Translations under genes and position numbers: made by a program | Notes under the pieces: model-generated | Database searches by the model: none | Seen by the model: only the letters and a program-made list of their open reading frames with translations | What the model was told of the DNA's origin: nothing | Shown here: positions 35,316 through 47,116 of the stretch, one piece after another | Layout of the letters: every line of letters begins with the position of its first letter | How positions within the stretch are numbered: the stretch's first letter is position 1 | Assembly: GCA_019914995.1 (NCBI GenBank) | Contig: CM034135.1 | Location: 1,986,501 to 2,050,500, forward strand | Source: Acanthochlamys bracteata | Lineage: Eukaryota > Streptophyta > Magnoliopsida > Pandanales > Velloziaceae | Direction: 5' to 3' | Length of the DNA stretch: 64,000 nt

Positions 35316-38300
35316 ATGGGCAAGTCCAGCAAGAAGTCAAGTGCTGAGGTATTGCTCAAATTTCGTAAAAAGCTTTGCTTTTGCATGTACTTGTGGTCAG
35401 GTTTAATCATGGTGCTTCGTCTGTTTATGTAGGTTGTGGCTGCTCCAGCTGCCATTCCTGCCAAGTCTGGGAAGAAAGGTATGCGTTTATTCACTTCTTT
35501 ATTTTCAGAGGTGGTTCTGTGACATCTTTTTTTGATATCATGTCTGCTTTTGACACTTGAGACAGGCAAGAGGAATGCAGAAGAGGAGATTGATAAATTG
35601 GTTAGTGCCAAGAAGCAAAAAATAGAGCCTGAGCCGAAGTCAAAGAAGCCACCACCCAAGAAGCAGCCTGAAACAAGCAGCTCAGAGGACAGCTCATCAG
35701 AGTCTGAATCTGAGAAAGAGGTGTGTTTTCTGACATACTGATATTCTTAGTCATGTACTGTAGTTTTGTTTCTGTGGAAAATAAAACCTCTTAAGTTTTT
35801 TAGGTTAAAGTTCCAGTTAAGAAGGAAATCCAACAGAAAAAGGGACTCAAGCCTACAAAACCACAAGAATCAAGTGATAGCTTAGATTCAGACACTAGCT
35901 CTGATGAGGAAACAGTGAGTATATCTTTTTGCTTGTTTTATTAAGTTTGATTTGTTACTTCTCTTTGTTCTAGAATGATGAGCCAGCTCGATCTCGTTAG
36001 CTTCATGGTTAAGTTTTGGTTTCTACTTTTTTGCAGAAAGCTCCTCCCAAGAAGTTGCCTGCAACTGTTAAGAATGCTAATGGTGCGGCGCCAAAAAAGA
36101 AGCAGGAATCAAGTGACAGTTCAGATTCAGACACTAGCTCTGATGAAGATATGGTGAGTATTTGTTTTTCATGTTCTAATCAGTTTGACTTGTTACTTCT
36201 CTTTGTACAAGGATGACAAGTCAGCTGGATCTTGTTAGCTTCCTGGTTAAGATTTGCTTTCTACTTTTTGCAGAAAGCTCCTCCCAAGAAGTTGCCTGCA
36301 ACTGTTAAGAATGCTAGTGGTACGGCTCCAAAAAAGCAGCAGGAATCAAGTGATAGTTCAGATTCAGAAACTAGCTCTGATGAAGATGCAGTGAGTATTT
36401 GTTTTTCTTGTTCTGTTCAGTTTGACTTGTTACTTTCCTTTGTACTATAATGATGAGTCAGCTGGATTCTGCAAGCTTCCTAGTTAAGGTTTGCTTTCTA
36501 TTTTTTGCAGAAAGTTCCTCCCAAGAAATTACCTGCTGTTAAGGATGCTAATGGTGCGGCACCAAAGAAGCAGCAGGATGACAGTTCTTCAGATAGCAGC
36601 TCTGATGAGGATAGTAGTTCAGAAGATGAACATGTGAGTAAGAGCAATGCATTTTTATCATTACAGAACTTCTTAGAAAATTTCTTTAAATTTTGGACAA
36701 ATCTCTTTGATTTACAGAAAGAGATTGCTGCACAGAAGAAACACTCAGTTGCGGCTCCAAAGAAGATGGAGTCCAGTAACAGCTCTTCTGAGAGCGAGTC
36801 AGATGAAGAGGAAGCTGTAAGTACCTCAAATCAAAATATGCACTGTAGTGGACATTTGTTTTCTCTTCCATCATATTGAGTTTTTGATGTTTATGTAATA
36901 CTAAAGGGAATCAAGGCCAAAGCTGGTACAGCGAAGGGTCCAAGTGTAGCAGTCACTAAGAAGAAGACTGTGGAGTCTTCCGGTGACAGTTCAGATTCTG
37001 ATTCGGAGGATGATGAGGTTATTGTGGTTCTTCCTTTTTCATTATTTTTAGCCATTTAATTATTTAGACACGTTTTTATGTTGGCACCTATCTATTGGGT
37101 GGGTGCCTATCACCTAGTGCCTTAGTCAATAGAAGCCCTGGTGCCTTCACCTTTGGTAGCACTTGTACAAAGTTGAGTATTGAATTTATGTGTTATTCTT
37201 CATTTTGACTTTGCAGAAGGCTAATTGCATTAGTGCTTCCCATTCATCTAGTCCTCCATAATGTTTGCTTATCAATATTTATGAGATCTTATCCTTCGAT
37301 TCAAGGGTCTCGGAGCCTGATGTCGCCCATATTTGTATTTTGGCAGTCTGAGCTTCATAAGATTGCATGGTCGTTATGAATATACTGTTCCTTTACCCTA
37401 ATCCCTCCTTTCTTCCTCAGGCATTACTGCAGCTTTTCACCATTTCTTTTCCCACCGAATTGGCAGCAATTGCATATGATCTTGTTATTATTTATAACTG
37501 CATATATGTAATTATATATGTTAGAAGCATTTTCATAGTTCACTGTTTTTCTATGATTGAAGGTGCGTTCTTATATATTAGTTCTGAAGATGAAGTCATT
37601 ATCTTCGCAATGTGTGAATACTTTATGTCCAAATTTTGGCATGCATATTATCTTTTATCACTTTAACCGTTCATAGTGTTCAGGTTGCAGCCAAAGCCAC
37701 TCCAGCTAAAAGACCTGCTGCAACAGAGGTATATTTCATTTTCTCTGTCAATTGTATTGTTTAAACTTAGCTATTAGGAACTCGCTGTACATTGATAGAC
37801 TGTTTTTACCGTTCTCTAGGTGAGATTTTCTTCCTAGGTGAATAGATAGACTCTTTCATACATGGAGAAGTTTGTATTTCTAGAATGTTGTTTCTTGCAA
37901 GATCTCTACCTCTCGCTTCAAGTTTTATCATCTTTTCGGCTGTATCAATGTTGATATACTTTCTCTTGAATGCTTTTCAGAAAGTAGAGAAGAAGGTAGT
38001 GTCCAAGACTGAGGACAGTTCTGAAGATAGTTCTGATGATAGTGACGAAGAGCCTCAACAGAAGAAGTTGAAAGCTTCGGTAGCAATTTCTTTTTATAGT
38101 TCTCCTCACTTACTAAATTGTCTTAGAAATTGTCAGTAATATCTGTTCTCCCTTATCATTTATAGGCTGACAAACCCACAAACAAGTTAGTGAAGAAGGA
38201 CAGCAGTGATGAAGATGATGAAAGCTCTGAAGAAAGTTCTGGGGAGGATTCTGATGAAGAAAGTGGAGATGAGAAGCCAAAACAGACAACTAAGAGTAAG

Positions 38301-40836
38301 GTGGGTATCTGCAATTTGTCCTTGAAAATCAAAATTTCCCCTATTGGTGTGTACATGTACTTAATTTAGAATCATAAAGTATTTCATCAATGGTAAGGTC
38401 TTTGTTAGTTTTTTATTAGTTACTGATGTATCTCGACTTAATTAAATTATCAATTTCAATTTCACTTGTTGACATCAATATCTTTTTTGCTCCATCACTT
38501 ACTAACAACTTTATGTTTAAGCTCCATTTGCCTTTCTGCAGTAGTAGTGAAGCTGTAATAAATAAAAGATTTGTGATTGATGAAGAAAGTTGTTTTTGAT
38601 GATATGCAGGGAGGAGATGTCAAAATGGAAGATGCACCATCAGCCAAAAAGGATAAACAAGAGGTATGTTTAAGATATAGATATTCATCTCCAGATGGTC
38701 TGAATAAGACTTACTGTTTTTTTGTTTTAATCGCAGCAAAAAACTCCGGTTAATAATCAGCGCCAGTCCTCTGGGTCAAAAACGCTATTTGTTGGCAACT
38801 TGTCTTTTGATGCTGGGCAAGAAGATTTGTGCGTTTGGTTTCCAAATCATGCTCTTAGATAATTTTGCCCCTTATCTTCTAAACATTGCTGTTCCAACTG
38901 CTTCGTCTGTTAATTAGTTCTTTCTTATGCAGAGAGAATTTCTTCAAGGAAGCTGGTGAAGTTGTCAGTGTCCGGTTGGCGACTTTCGAAGATGGGCGCT
39001 TAAGGGGATTTGGTCATGTTGAGTTTGCTACTGAAGAAGCTGCTCAAAAGGTTAGATCCTGGCACCATTTTTCGACTAATACCATAAGTTGAATTAGACA
39101 GTGGCACAAGTGACTTGGAGATTGTGCCGATCTACTGAAATAGGTTGGACCGCCAAAATAGAACATTATCTCTCCACTTCCAGCCCACTTACCAAAAACA
39201 ATTGAAACATAAAATATGAACTCTACTTCAACTCATTTTTCAAGAAACTCCATTTCGCACTTTTCACTTTCATGAAACTTAGTTATGGGCATTTGAAACA
39301 CGCCTGAAATGGAGGTTATAGATTTTTTATCTTTTCCTATTTACAACTACACATTGAGAAGAGTTTTAGAAGATTTTTAGGTCTTGTTTTGCTAAGGTTT
39401 TTTTGTGGCATGGTCTGGAGTTTAGTTTGCTGAACGTTTTGGTGTACAACAAAATAATTTGACTCTTCTTTTATCTGGTTTGATGTTGCAGAAAATTCAA
39501 GATACCATTGTGTGGTTCTTATGGTTTTATTTTGTGCAGGCTTTTCAAATGAATGGAATGGAGCTACTGGGTCGTGCTGTGCGTCTTGATTTTGCTGCTG
39601 AAAGAGGCGCATACACTCCAAATAGCGGGTATTCTCCTTTGCTAAATTATGTCCTGCTTTAATTTTTTAAGTTAAATGAGGCTAAACTTCTCTAGAAAGT
39701 TGTATTCTTTCTTGATTATTGTGCTTTGTCTTTCATGAACGGTCAATGGGTTCTTGTTCTTTATTTTTCTTACCAGGATGATACTCTTAACTCCTGATGA
39801 ATCTGGATATAATATATATATATATATTATTTATTTATTTATTTATTTATTTATGTGCAGGAAGGATGCAAGCTCTTTCCAGAAGGGTAACAAAAGTTCG
39901 AGCTGCACAATTTTCGTGAAGGGTTTTGATAGATCCCTTGAAGAGGATCAGGTAATTTGCTTGTTCTATTTATGTTTGTAGACATCTCTTAGCATAGTGC
40001 TTTATTGCACACGCTTATTGCTCTAAAATATTACAGATTCGGAGTAGTCTTGAAGAACATTTTGGTTCCTGTGGAGAGATTACTCGTGTGGCTTTACCAA
40101 AGGATTTTGAAAGTGGCACATTTAAGGGGTTTGTTCACTGGTCCTTGTTGTTACTACTTTTTTTTCAACAATTGTTGTTGCAAGAATTTCGTCAAGAGTT
40201 CTAATACCTTTCTCCTGATTGTGGATTTGACTTGTTTACTCCTGAAAATTACTTGGAAAAGTGATAGCTTTTGCTATCATTATGGTAGTGCAAGTTCTAA
40301 CCAGAACATAGGATGTTTCATCTTTCAAATTTACCCATTCCAAGTTATTTTTAATGTCTCTGTATTCAAATGTTTTAGGAGTGATTCTGAAAGTTTTTAT
40401 CCTGTAGTATTGCCTACATTGACTTCAAAGATGAAGACTCCAGTCAGAAGGCTTTGGAGCTCAATGGAGCTGAACTTGGAGGGTACAGCTTGGTTGTTGA
40501 GGAAGCTAAGCCTAGGAGTGACAGCCGTGATGGTGGCTGGAGTGGTGGCAGAGGTGGTAGAGATAGCGGAGGCAGAGGGCGTGGTGGCAGGGACGGTGGA
40601 AGATTTGGCGGCAGAGGACGTGGCGGCAGGGATGGTGGCGGCAGGGGCCGCGGTGGTGGTGGTAGAGGCCATGGCGGGACACCTAACAGGCAAAGTGCTG
40701 GTACCCCTAGTCGAGGTATGCAGAACTTCAGTTTACACGAGCTTGATGATGAATTAAGATATGCGGCTCTCTAAGTCTCTACTTATTTTTTATTCACTTT
40801 CGTGCAGGGAAAAAGACCACTTTTGGTGATGATTAA
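35316..40836 (+). CDS. NUC-L1: Nucleolin-like protein
   Basis: Twenty exons join in phase from ATG 35316 (MGKSSKKSSAE) to TAA 40836, giving about 687 residues. Borders include 35316-35348, 35433-35478, 35566-35720, 35804-35914, 36037-36153, 36274-36390, 36511-36633, 36718-36816, 36907-37017 and on to 40408-40715 and 40808-40836. The N-terminal half alternates basic KKxPPKK blocks with acidic Ser/Asp/Glu tracts (SSDSSDSDTSSDED). RRM1 shows RNP2 LFVGNL and RNP1 RGFGHVEF. RRM2 shows IFVKGF and KGIAYIDF. A C-terminal GAR domain is rich in GGRG/GRGRGG and ends KKTTFGDD. Nucleolin binds rDNA and pre-rRNA in the nucleolus and supports rRNA transcription and processing. NUC-L1 rather than NUC-L2 is a guess. 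Confidence 0.94.
35804..36633 (+). repeat. Tandem exon+intron duplication inside nucleolin
   Basis: Four successive exons (starts 35804, 36037, 36274, 36511) each encode KxPPKKLPA-type basic and SSDSSDSDTSSDED-type acidic segments. The introns between them are also alike (GTGAGTATTTGTTTTTC, GACTTGTTACTT, CAGCTGGAT and a TTTTTGCAG end). The period is 233-237 bp. Exon and intron were therefore copied together, in units that preserve phase (each exon a multiple of three). Confidence 0.92.
39811..39855. repeat. (TA)n and (TTTA)n microsatellite next to a splice acceptor
   Basis: A short TA run passes into about six TTTA/ATTT units and ends five bases before the GTGCAG acceptor of nucleolin exon 17 (exon begins 39861). 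The repeat takes the place of the usual pyrimidine tract. Confidence 0.9.
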
Positions 40837-41812
40837 GGTCTCAATGCCTCGATGACAGGAAGATGTTTAACATCTATAGCTATACATGGATATTTTAAGT
40901 TTGCACGTGCTTAGTAATATTTGTTCGCTACAAGTACTCCATAGAACTCCTGTGTCTGTAATCCATCAAGAGTTTTGATGGGAAATTTTTGTTGAAACCT
41001 TGATAATTGTTATTTTGTTGTTTGTGTTAGGTAGTAGTAATGTATGGACGCAATTTGAGTTATAGCGTTGTTTGACCTTCAACCCTGTAATCTTATTATC
41101 TGAACCTCTAATTGCAGAGTTATTTCGTTGATTAAATATTTTATGTTACAAATTTAAATTCGTTTAATAAAAATTTAAATATTTAAAATTGTTTATAAGA
41201 AGTTATTTTTCGACACTCACTCGACCCGCAGGTCCTTAGCGTCGAAGATATATATAGACAGTTTTAGGAAATATGGTTTATATGGTTGATGGTAAGATCA
41301 AGTTTCTAAGTAAAATTTACTTAAATGGGACAGTGTTTTTAAAATTAAAAAAATTTTTTAAATAGTATTTTTGTTTTTCTAAAAATTAGTTCTATTTTCT
41401 TATTTTAAAAAATAAAATATTTTTTAAATTTTTAAATATTTATAAAAATATATATTAAAAAGTAAAAATAGCCTAAGAAATGCAGGTGAAACTTCTGTTT
41501 TCGTTTTGGAAAATTTTCTATGTATATTTTTTATTTAGAATCTACTGTTTACTATTCATAACGAATGAAACATCTGAGCCCATAGATGAGGGAAACAAGT
41601 CGTTTACTCACAGGCACTTAAACCCAAAACCTCTTTGCCGCCCCCAACGCCGCCGCAGCCGCCAAAGGCTTTCGTCTTGTGTGTAATCTAGCAAACAACA
41701 ACGGTAACCAAAGATTAGCCTGTATTTTTTAATTTCTCTATTATAAGTTAGATTAGATAGGTAGCAGAGATCGATCAAGATCGAGTGAAGCAAGTTTGTT
41801 AGTTTGTCTCCA
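40837..41812. other. Nucleolin 3' UTR and RH1 promoter/leader
   Basis: The part after 40837 is probable 3' UTR. An AT-rich repeat copy occupies about 41315-41475. The last 250 bp are the likely leader of the helicase gene. No further gene is seen. Confidence 0.6.
41315..41475 (-). repeat. AT-rich dispersed repeat, partial copy
   Basis: Read on the minus strand, the segment gives CTATTTTTACTTTTTAATAT and then TTTTTATAAATATTTAAAAA. This matches the order seen in plus-strand copies near 58.8 kb and 59.9 kb. It has no coding content. Confidence 0.5.
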
Positions 41813-44800
41813 ATGGCGGAGGAGGAGACGAAAAGCGAGCCGGCTCTTCCATGGATGAGATATCCCGTTGACATCGACGCCGTCAGCGAATGCCCTCTCC
41901 CTCTCCTCCCTGCTCTCGATCCAAGGTCCCCCTTCTTCTTTACTTTACCAAATTTCCGAACAATTTTTCTTCTTGATTTTCTGTTCTGTAGTTTCGATTG
42001 CTTATTGTTTGGAGATTTTTGAGTGAGAGGAAATGTCGTGGAATTCGATTTCTTTTCTTTGGTTATGATTTTAAGTGGATGAGTTTCTCGTGCTTGTTAT
42101 CTTTCTATGCAGAAACAAGTTGAAAGAAATCAACTTTTCCTTTCTTTGTTCTTTTTCTTTCTTCCTCAAGTCATGCCAAATTCGATACTGATTAACTCAT
42201 TCCTCTCTAATGACTATATGGAGTAAGCTAAAATGTCTCTCCTCCTGATCTCTCAATCTTTGGGGAACCATTACTTTCTGCTACGGGGAAAGTCTTATCT
42301 TTTTGTATCCAAGTGTTATTATGTTGAGCTTAAGTGTTTTTATTTACATTCTTGTGGTTTTTGTTAATTTCAGATTGCAGGAGGTTTTGCGAAAAAAGGG
42401 TATTGACTCGCTTTTCTCGGTTCAAGTGGCAGTTTGGTATCAAACTATTGGGCCCGGTGCTTTTGAGCGAGATATTTGTGTCAACTCAGCTACAGGGAGT
42501 GGAAAGACCCTTGCTTATGCTCTGCCAATTGTGCAAAAGTTATCAACTAGGAAGATAAGATGTTTGCGTGCATTGGTGGTCCTTCCTACCCGAGATTTAG
42601 CTTTGCAGGTTCACCATTGAATTACTTGGCTTGGATATGAAACAACTCAACCATTATCACAGTGTGCTTATTTATGAAAATCTGTGCAAATTTTACCTTT
42701 TCCTGCTTCTGCCTTATTGTTTCTCTAGTTCATTATGAAGTTCAACAAAAAGCTTGAGGGAATAGAAATTCCTGAGTAATAATTATATATCTTAATATCA
42801 TAGACAATCTATTGTAGAAGAGTCACTATACTAGATTAATGCATTAGTGACTTATGTATCTTCTTCGTGATTCTTTTTGTGGTAGCGTCACTTGTAGTGA
42901 TATTTCGTATTACCCACAGGTTAAAGAAGTCTTCTCTGATCTTGCTACTGCAGTTGGTCTACGTGTAGGATCAGCAGTTGGGCAATCATCATTTGAAGAT
43001 GAGATTTCACAACTTATAAAGAAACCTAGGCCCGAGTTCATTTCACCTTTTGATCCTCATGATCGTCAAGTTAGGCCGCAAATTGATGTGGACATACTTG
43101 TTGCTACTCCTGGTAGATTGATGGATCATATTGAGAAAACAGAGGGTTTCAGTCTAGAGAATCTTAATTATCTGGTATGCTAAGGCATTAGTCCAAATGC
43201 CTACTTCCATACGTTTCTTTAAACTCTCATATATGCTTTTGTTTTATGAGCCAGCAAAAGTATTACTTATTCAGATTGATGAAAGGGCTTTGACAGTCCC
43301 CCCACCCACCACTTTTTTTTTTTGGTAATGTTTACTTAGTTTATCATCATGATCGAATTGGTATTTGTTTATCAACCAGGTAGTTGATGAAGCAGACAGA
43401 TTGCTGAGAGAGGATTATCAGTCATGGTTACCATCTGTGCTTCAGCTTGCTTCTTCAAATGATGGAGTATTGTTAAGTCGTGCTTGGAGGGGCCTCCACA
43501 TGCTGGGCACCTTAGATATCCTAAGGAGATTGTAAGTTCCATTCCTTCTATACCAATTATGAGATATCCTTTTGCGTGATTAAGGAGTTAGATTCCCTTT
43601 CGTTTAGAATGTGCTAAATTTGACAGTGACAGAAGTAACTGATGTTGAATAGATGATTACTTATGATTAGACTGAAAGGGTGGGAATCCAACATTTTTGG
43701 GTGATTGCTTATGCTCTGTGTGCTTCCCATGTAGGAATGGGGAGAGCAATTTTAAGGGGAGAGCTCCCCCTCAACTCGCAAAAATGATTTTTTCTGCTAC
43801 TATGACCCAAGATCCTGGCAAACTTTCGCAACTTGATTTGCACCACCCTTTGCTGCTGAACAGTGGCGGTGAGAGGTACAAGCTACCAGAGAAACTTAAG
43901 TCTTACAAACTGGTAATAGTCTGGGTTAAACCTTGAGCATTCAATTTAGAGTTCTGGATAACAAGCAATCAGGAGTTGTACAATTCTATTAGCATTTCTT
44001 AATGGAGTTAATTATAGGAAGGCTGTGAGGCAACTCTCCTTTTTGCAGTGTTTTCTGGGAGCTAAGCCATCTGTATAACTCTGTATATTCTTCCTACCTT
44101 TAAATTTTATGCAGATTTGTGAATCACAAAAGTCACTCAATCTACTTGCTCTCCTGCAAGAGTTGAAAGGAGAGAAATGTATCGTTTTTACATCATCTAA
44201 GGAATCAGTCCACAGGCTTAGCACATTGTTGAAATCTATTGAAGGCTTAGATTTCAAGCTTCGCAAGTATTCAGGCTCACAGAAACAGTCAATTCGAAGG
44301 TGAGTGCAAAGAGCTTCCTTAGCTAGTTTAAAGACAAAATATATGCTGGTAGCCTACCTGGTGAATCCTTCAAGTCAATGGAAATTGAAAGGTCCAATGG
44401 TGATTGTTTTCTATTAGTAATCTTAGGGAAAGATTCTGTTGAGTAGCTCACCACCTTGATTGCTTGATGAATCATCTGAGATAGTCTTAGTCAATAATTT
44501 AGGGAATGGACCAAGGTTGAATTGTCTCAGTATTTATAGCTCGACTGCAACCTTAAAATCCTTGGCTTGGACATTTAATCATATCACAATTGCAACTGTC
44601 AAAACTTTGTGTTTAGAAGTCTGTATAACTTGCACCTTGCAGTGCTACATGTATGGCCTTTAAAAAGGGCAAGATACATATACTGGTTACTACGAATGCT
44701 TTGGCTCGTGGAATGGATGTTGAAGGAGTACAGAATGTTATCAGTTATGATAAGCCAGCAAATATTAAGACATACATTCACAGAGCTGGCCGTACAGCAA

Positions 44801-45919
44801 GAGCAGGGCAGACTGGAAAGTGCTTTACCTTACTACGGAAAAATGAGGTACTAAACATCTGGAGACCATTTTATCTCCATTATCTAGCATAATATTATTA
44901 CTAAAGTGGCAGTTTGCTAATTTGTATGCAATACCTTTCGAAGGGTTCTCGCGTATAAATTAGTGCTAGTTAATACTTAATAGAGTGGTTATTGACTTTA
45001 AATGCAATACCTTTCGAAGGGTTCTCGCGTATAAATTTAGTGCTAGTTAATACTTAATAGAGTGGTTATTGACTTTATAGTGAATTTTAGTGTAAGTTGT
45101 ATAGAACTGTTTTTTTTCAGTCTCTGCATGTTGGTTCTCATGATCGATCATGTACCTTGTTCTGGACTCTGTACTAGGAAACTGTTTTTTAGTTGGAGTT
45201 GGCCACCTTGCTTCAGGTTTTGTTGAAGATAACTGGTTAGGCATGTTCAAGTTAGTCTGATGCCTTTCGAGAAATTCTCACTGGTTCTTGTTATGGCAAG
45301 TAGGACAAAAGTTTATGATGAGGTTTTTATTGTTGTACACGTTATCTTTCTTAATGAAACGTTTAGTGATGTTGTCACGATTACTCCAAGCAAAGGCATT
45401 GATGATTAAATCCACCTGTTGCATAGTATTATTCACAACAGCTATTCAGAAGGCTCTTCTCCGTAATCATTTCACAAAGATTCGTGTGAAAAGCAAAGTG
45501 ATCATGATGTTTTGCATTTATATATTTGGATTTTATTTCAGTCAACACTTGACTTTTCCTGCATAGGTAAGACGCTTTGATAAGATGCTGCAAAAAGCTG
45601 ATAACAACTCTTGTAGTGACTATTGTCTTCCACCTGATTTACTTGAGGATCTGATCCCTCGTTATAGTTCTGGTAAGATAAAACCATCATCTTTTCATAT
45701 TAATATCTGTCATCTTCATGTTTAACATGAATTCAGTTACCTACAAAGGAATGCTGCATTCATTTTAATTGTATTGATATTTCTTCCCTCTCTCCTCAAA
45801 ACTCAGCACGGGAGAAAGTAGAGAGTTTGCTGTGGGAGGCTTCTAGAAAGACCAGGTCAAGACATAAATTTACAAGAGCAAGTAAAAGAAAGAGAAGAAG
45901 CAACGATAAGAAACAGTGA
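41813..45919 (+). CDS. RH1: DEAD-box RNA helicase, DDX51/Dbp6-like (RH1)
   Basis: Nine exons join in phase: 41813-41925, 42374-42608, 42920-43174, 43380-43531, 43735-43912, 44115-44299, 44643-44847, 45567-45672 and 45807-45919, giving 513 residues. Helicase motifs appear in order: SATGSGKT (I), PTRDLALQ (Ia), ATPGRLMDH (Ib), VDEADRLL (II), FSATMT (III), IVFTSS (IV), TTNALARGMD (V) and HRAGRTARAG (VI). The insertion between Ia and Ib and the basic C-terminus (KRKRRSNDKKQ) fit the DDX51/Dbp6 class, annotated in plants as RNA helicase 1. Yeast Dbp6 and animal DDX51 act in 60S subunit assembly in the nucleolus; the same role here is inferred. The gene follows nucleolin in the same orientation, 1 kb downstream. 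Confidence 0.94.
44927..45079. repeat. 76-bp tandem duplication in RH1 intron 7
   Basis: Copies at 44927-45002 and 45003-45079 both begin TGCAATACCTTTCGAAGGGT and end TGGTTATTGACTTTA. They differ by a single extra T, so the duplication is recent. Confidence 0.95.
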
Positions 45920-46996
45920 TGGCGTGTTGTCAAGTTGCTATGTTAAGTGGTGAGTTACTTTCTTCTTATGTTCAGAAACGTGGTGTATTGCTTTTTTTTT
46001 GCTGATTCCCTTTCCCACTCCACTTTCCCATAGGTATCCATCGCATGACTGTTTGGCAGAGACTGCACCTACTGGACCGATATACTGCCCTTAGCTGTTT
46101 TCAACCAGTTTAACCATCTCTGGAACTGTTTCATGTTATGGCGATATACAAATCCAGCCATTTCTGGGATGTTCACCTTTGCAATTAAAGACTTAGTAGA
46201 GGAGCTGGTTGCAATCGGGTTAATAGATTCATTGTAGCACCCTAGCTGTTGGTTGCAGAAAAGTTGAGATGCAGCGTGGAAAAGGAAACAACATGCTTCA
46301 CCGATATTTGGGTAAAAGTTCATCTCTACGATATTCTTGCATTCAGAACAACAATGTACTATATACTTGAATTCGAAGAACAGTTAACTTTTGTGTATTC
46401 AAAGACATGTTTGGTATGATTTTTTTAAGCTTTTTATCCCAAAAAAGTGTCACACAGTGTTGTATAAAGTTATTTCAAAATTTTGGAAAGTATGGATAAG
46501 ACTTTAAGGGATAATTTTGTGTACGAGCATTTTTTTCAAAAGCCATGGAAAAAAATGTGTGAAATCTTCTTTACGGAATGTTTTACTTTTTCAGCTATTC
46601 TAAACATGATCTAAGTTTTTTGTGAGGCAGCGCAAATGGTTGCAAGATCAAACTCACCAGGTAGTCTACGCATATATGTTAATGAAGCACTACAAGAACG
46701 TCCATCCATTCACTCTTGGTGAAGAGCAAACAAACGTACAGACTCTTTCAGATTTTACGAATTTCTGGAAACTGAAGTCAGCTGCAGTAATAGAAGTTCT
46801 AACGAACTGATGTTTAACATATTCAACTCGCTAGATGGAATACTTCCGTCCTCAAAGTTCAGGTGCCAAAAAAAAAAAAGAAGAAAGCAAGTCCAGCCAA
46901 AGCAAACCGCTGACCATTAACTCTGCCAAGAATCTATTTCAATTTCAAGCAACCTTTCTCAAACACGACGAAGATCCAGAAGCCACTTTCAGAGAG
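45920..46996. other. RH1 3' region and spacer with a possible MITE
   Basis: The beginning is the probable RH1 3' UTR. A segment at about 46404-46611 has imperfect inverted ends (CATGTTTGGTATGATTTTTT against the complement of the TCTAAACATG end) and looks like a short hAT-type MITE, weakly supported. No gene is evident. Confidence 0.4.
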
Positions 46997-47116
46997 CTAG
47001 AATTCGTTGTCCGTGGCTTCCATTTCCTCTTCTTCAATCACATCCAATATCTTCGAGACTTTCCGTTTCACTGCAGATACAACTTCCGGTGGCACAACCT
47101 CCGTTATGAATCTCAT
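46997..47116 (-). CDS. Small ORF, possible last exon of a small-protein gene
   Basis: The minus-strand frame encodes 39 residues from ATG 47116, or a terminal exon opened by TCTCAG just before GCAATG. The key stretch is TEVVPPEVVSAVKRKVSKIL followed by an acidic DVIEEEE end. It has the composition of real coding sequence and resembles SAVAPQRFITVARQRTCVSL with the following DPIMEED in the 49675-49956 ORF. No upstream exon could be fixed with confidence, so it may be an intact short gene, a terminal exon, or a relic. Function is unknown. Confidence 0.4.
   Translation of the reverse strand: MRFITEVVPPEVVSAVKRKVSKILDVIEEEEMEATDNEF

Noticed and set aside
35915-36510. Possible box C/D snoRNAs in nucleolin introns (ATGATGA near 36449)
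   Set aside because: The C-box-like motif comes from the tandem intron repeat, and no properly spaced CUGA D box or terminal stem was found.
40397-40693. Minus-strand frame opposite the nucleolin GAR region
   Set aside because: Thr/Ala-rich translation is the expected antisense product of GGRG repeats.
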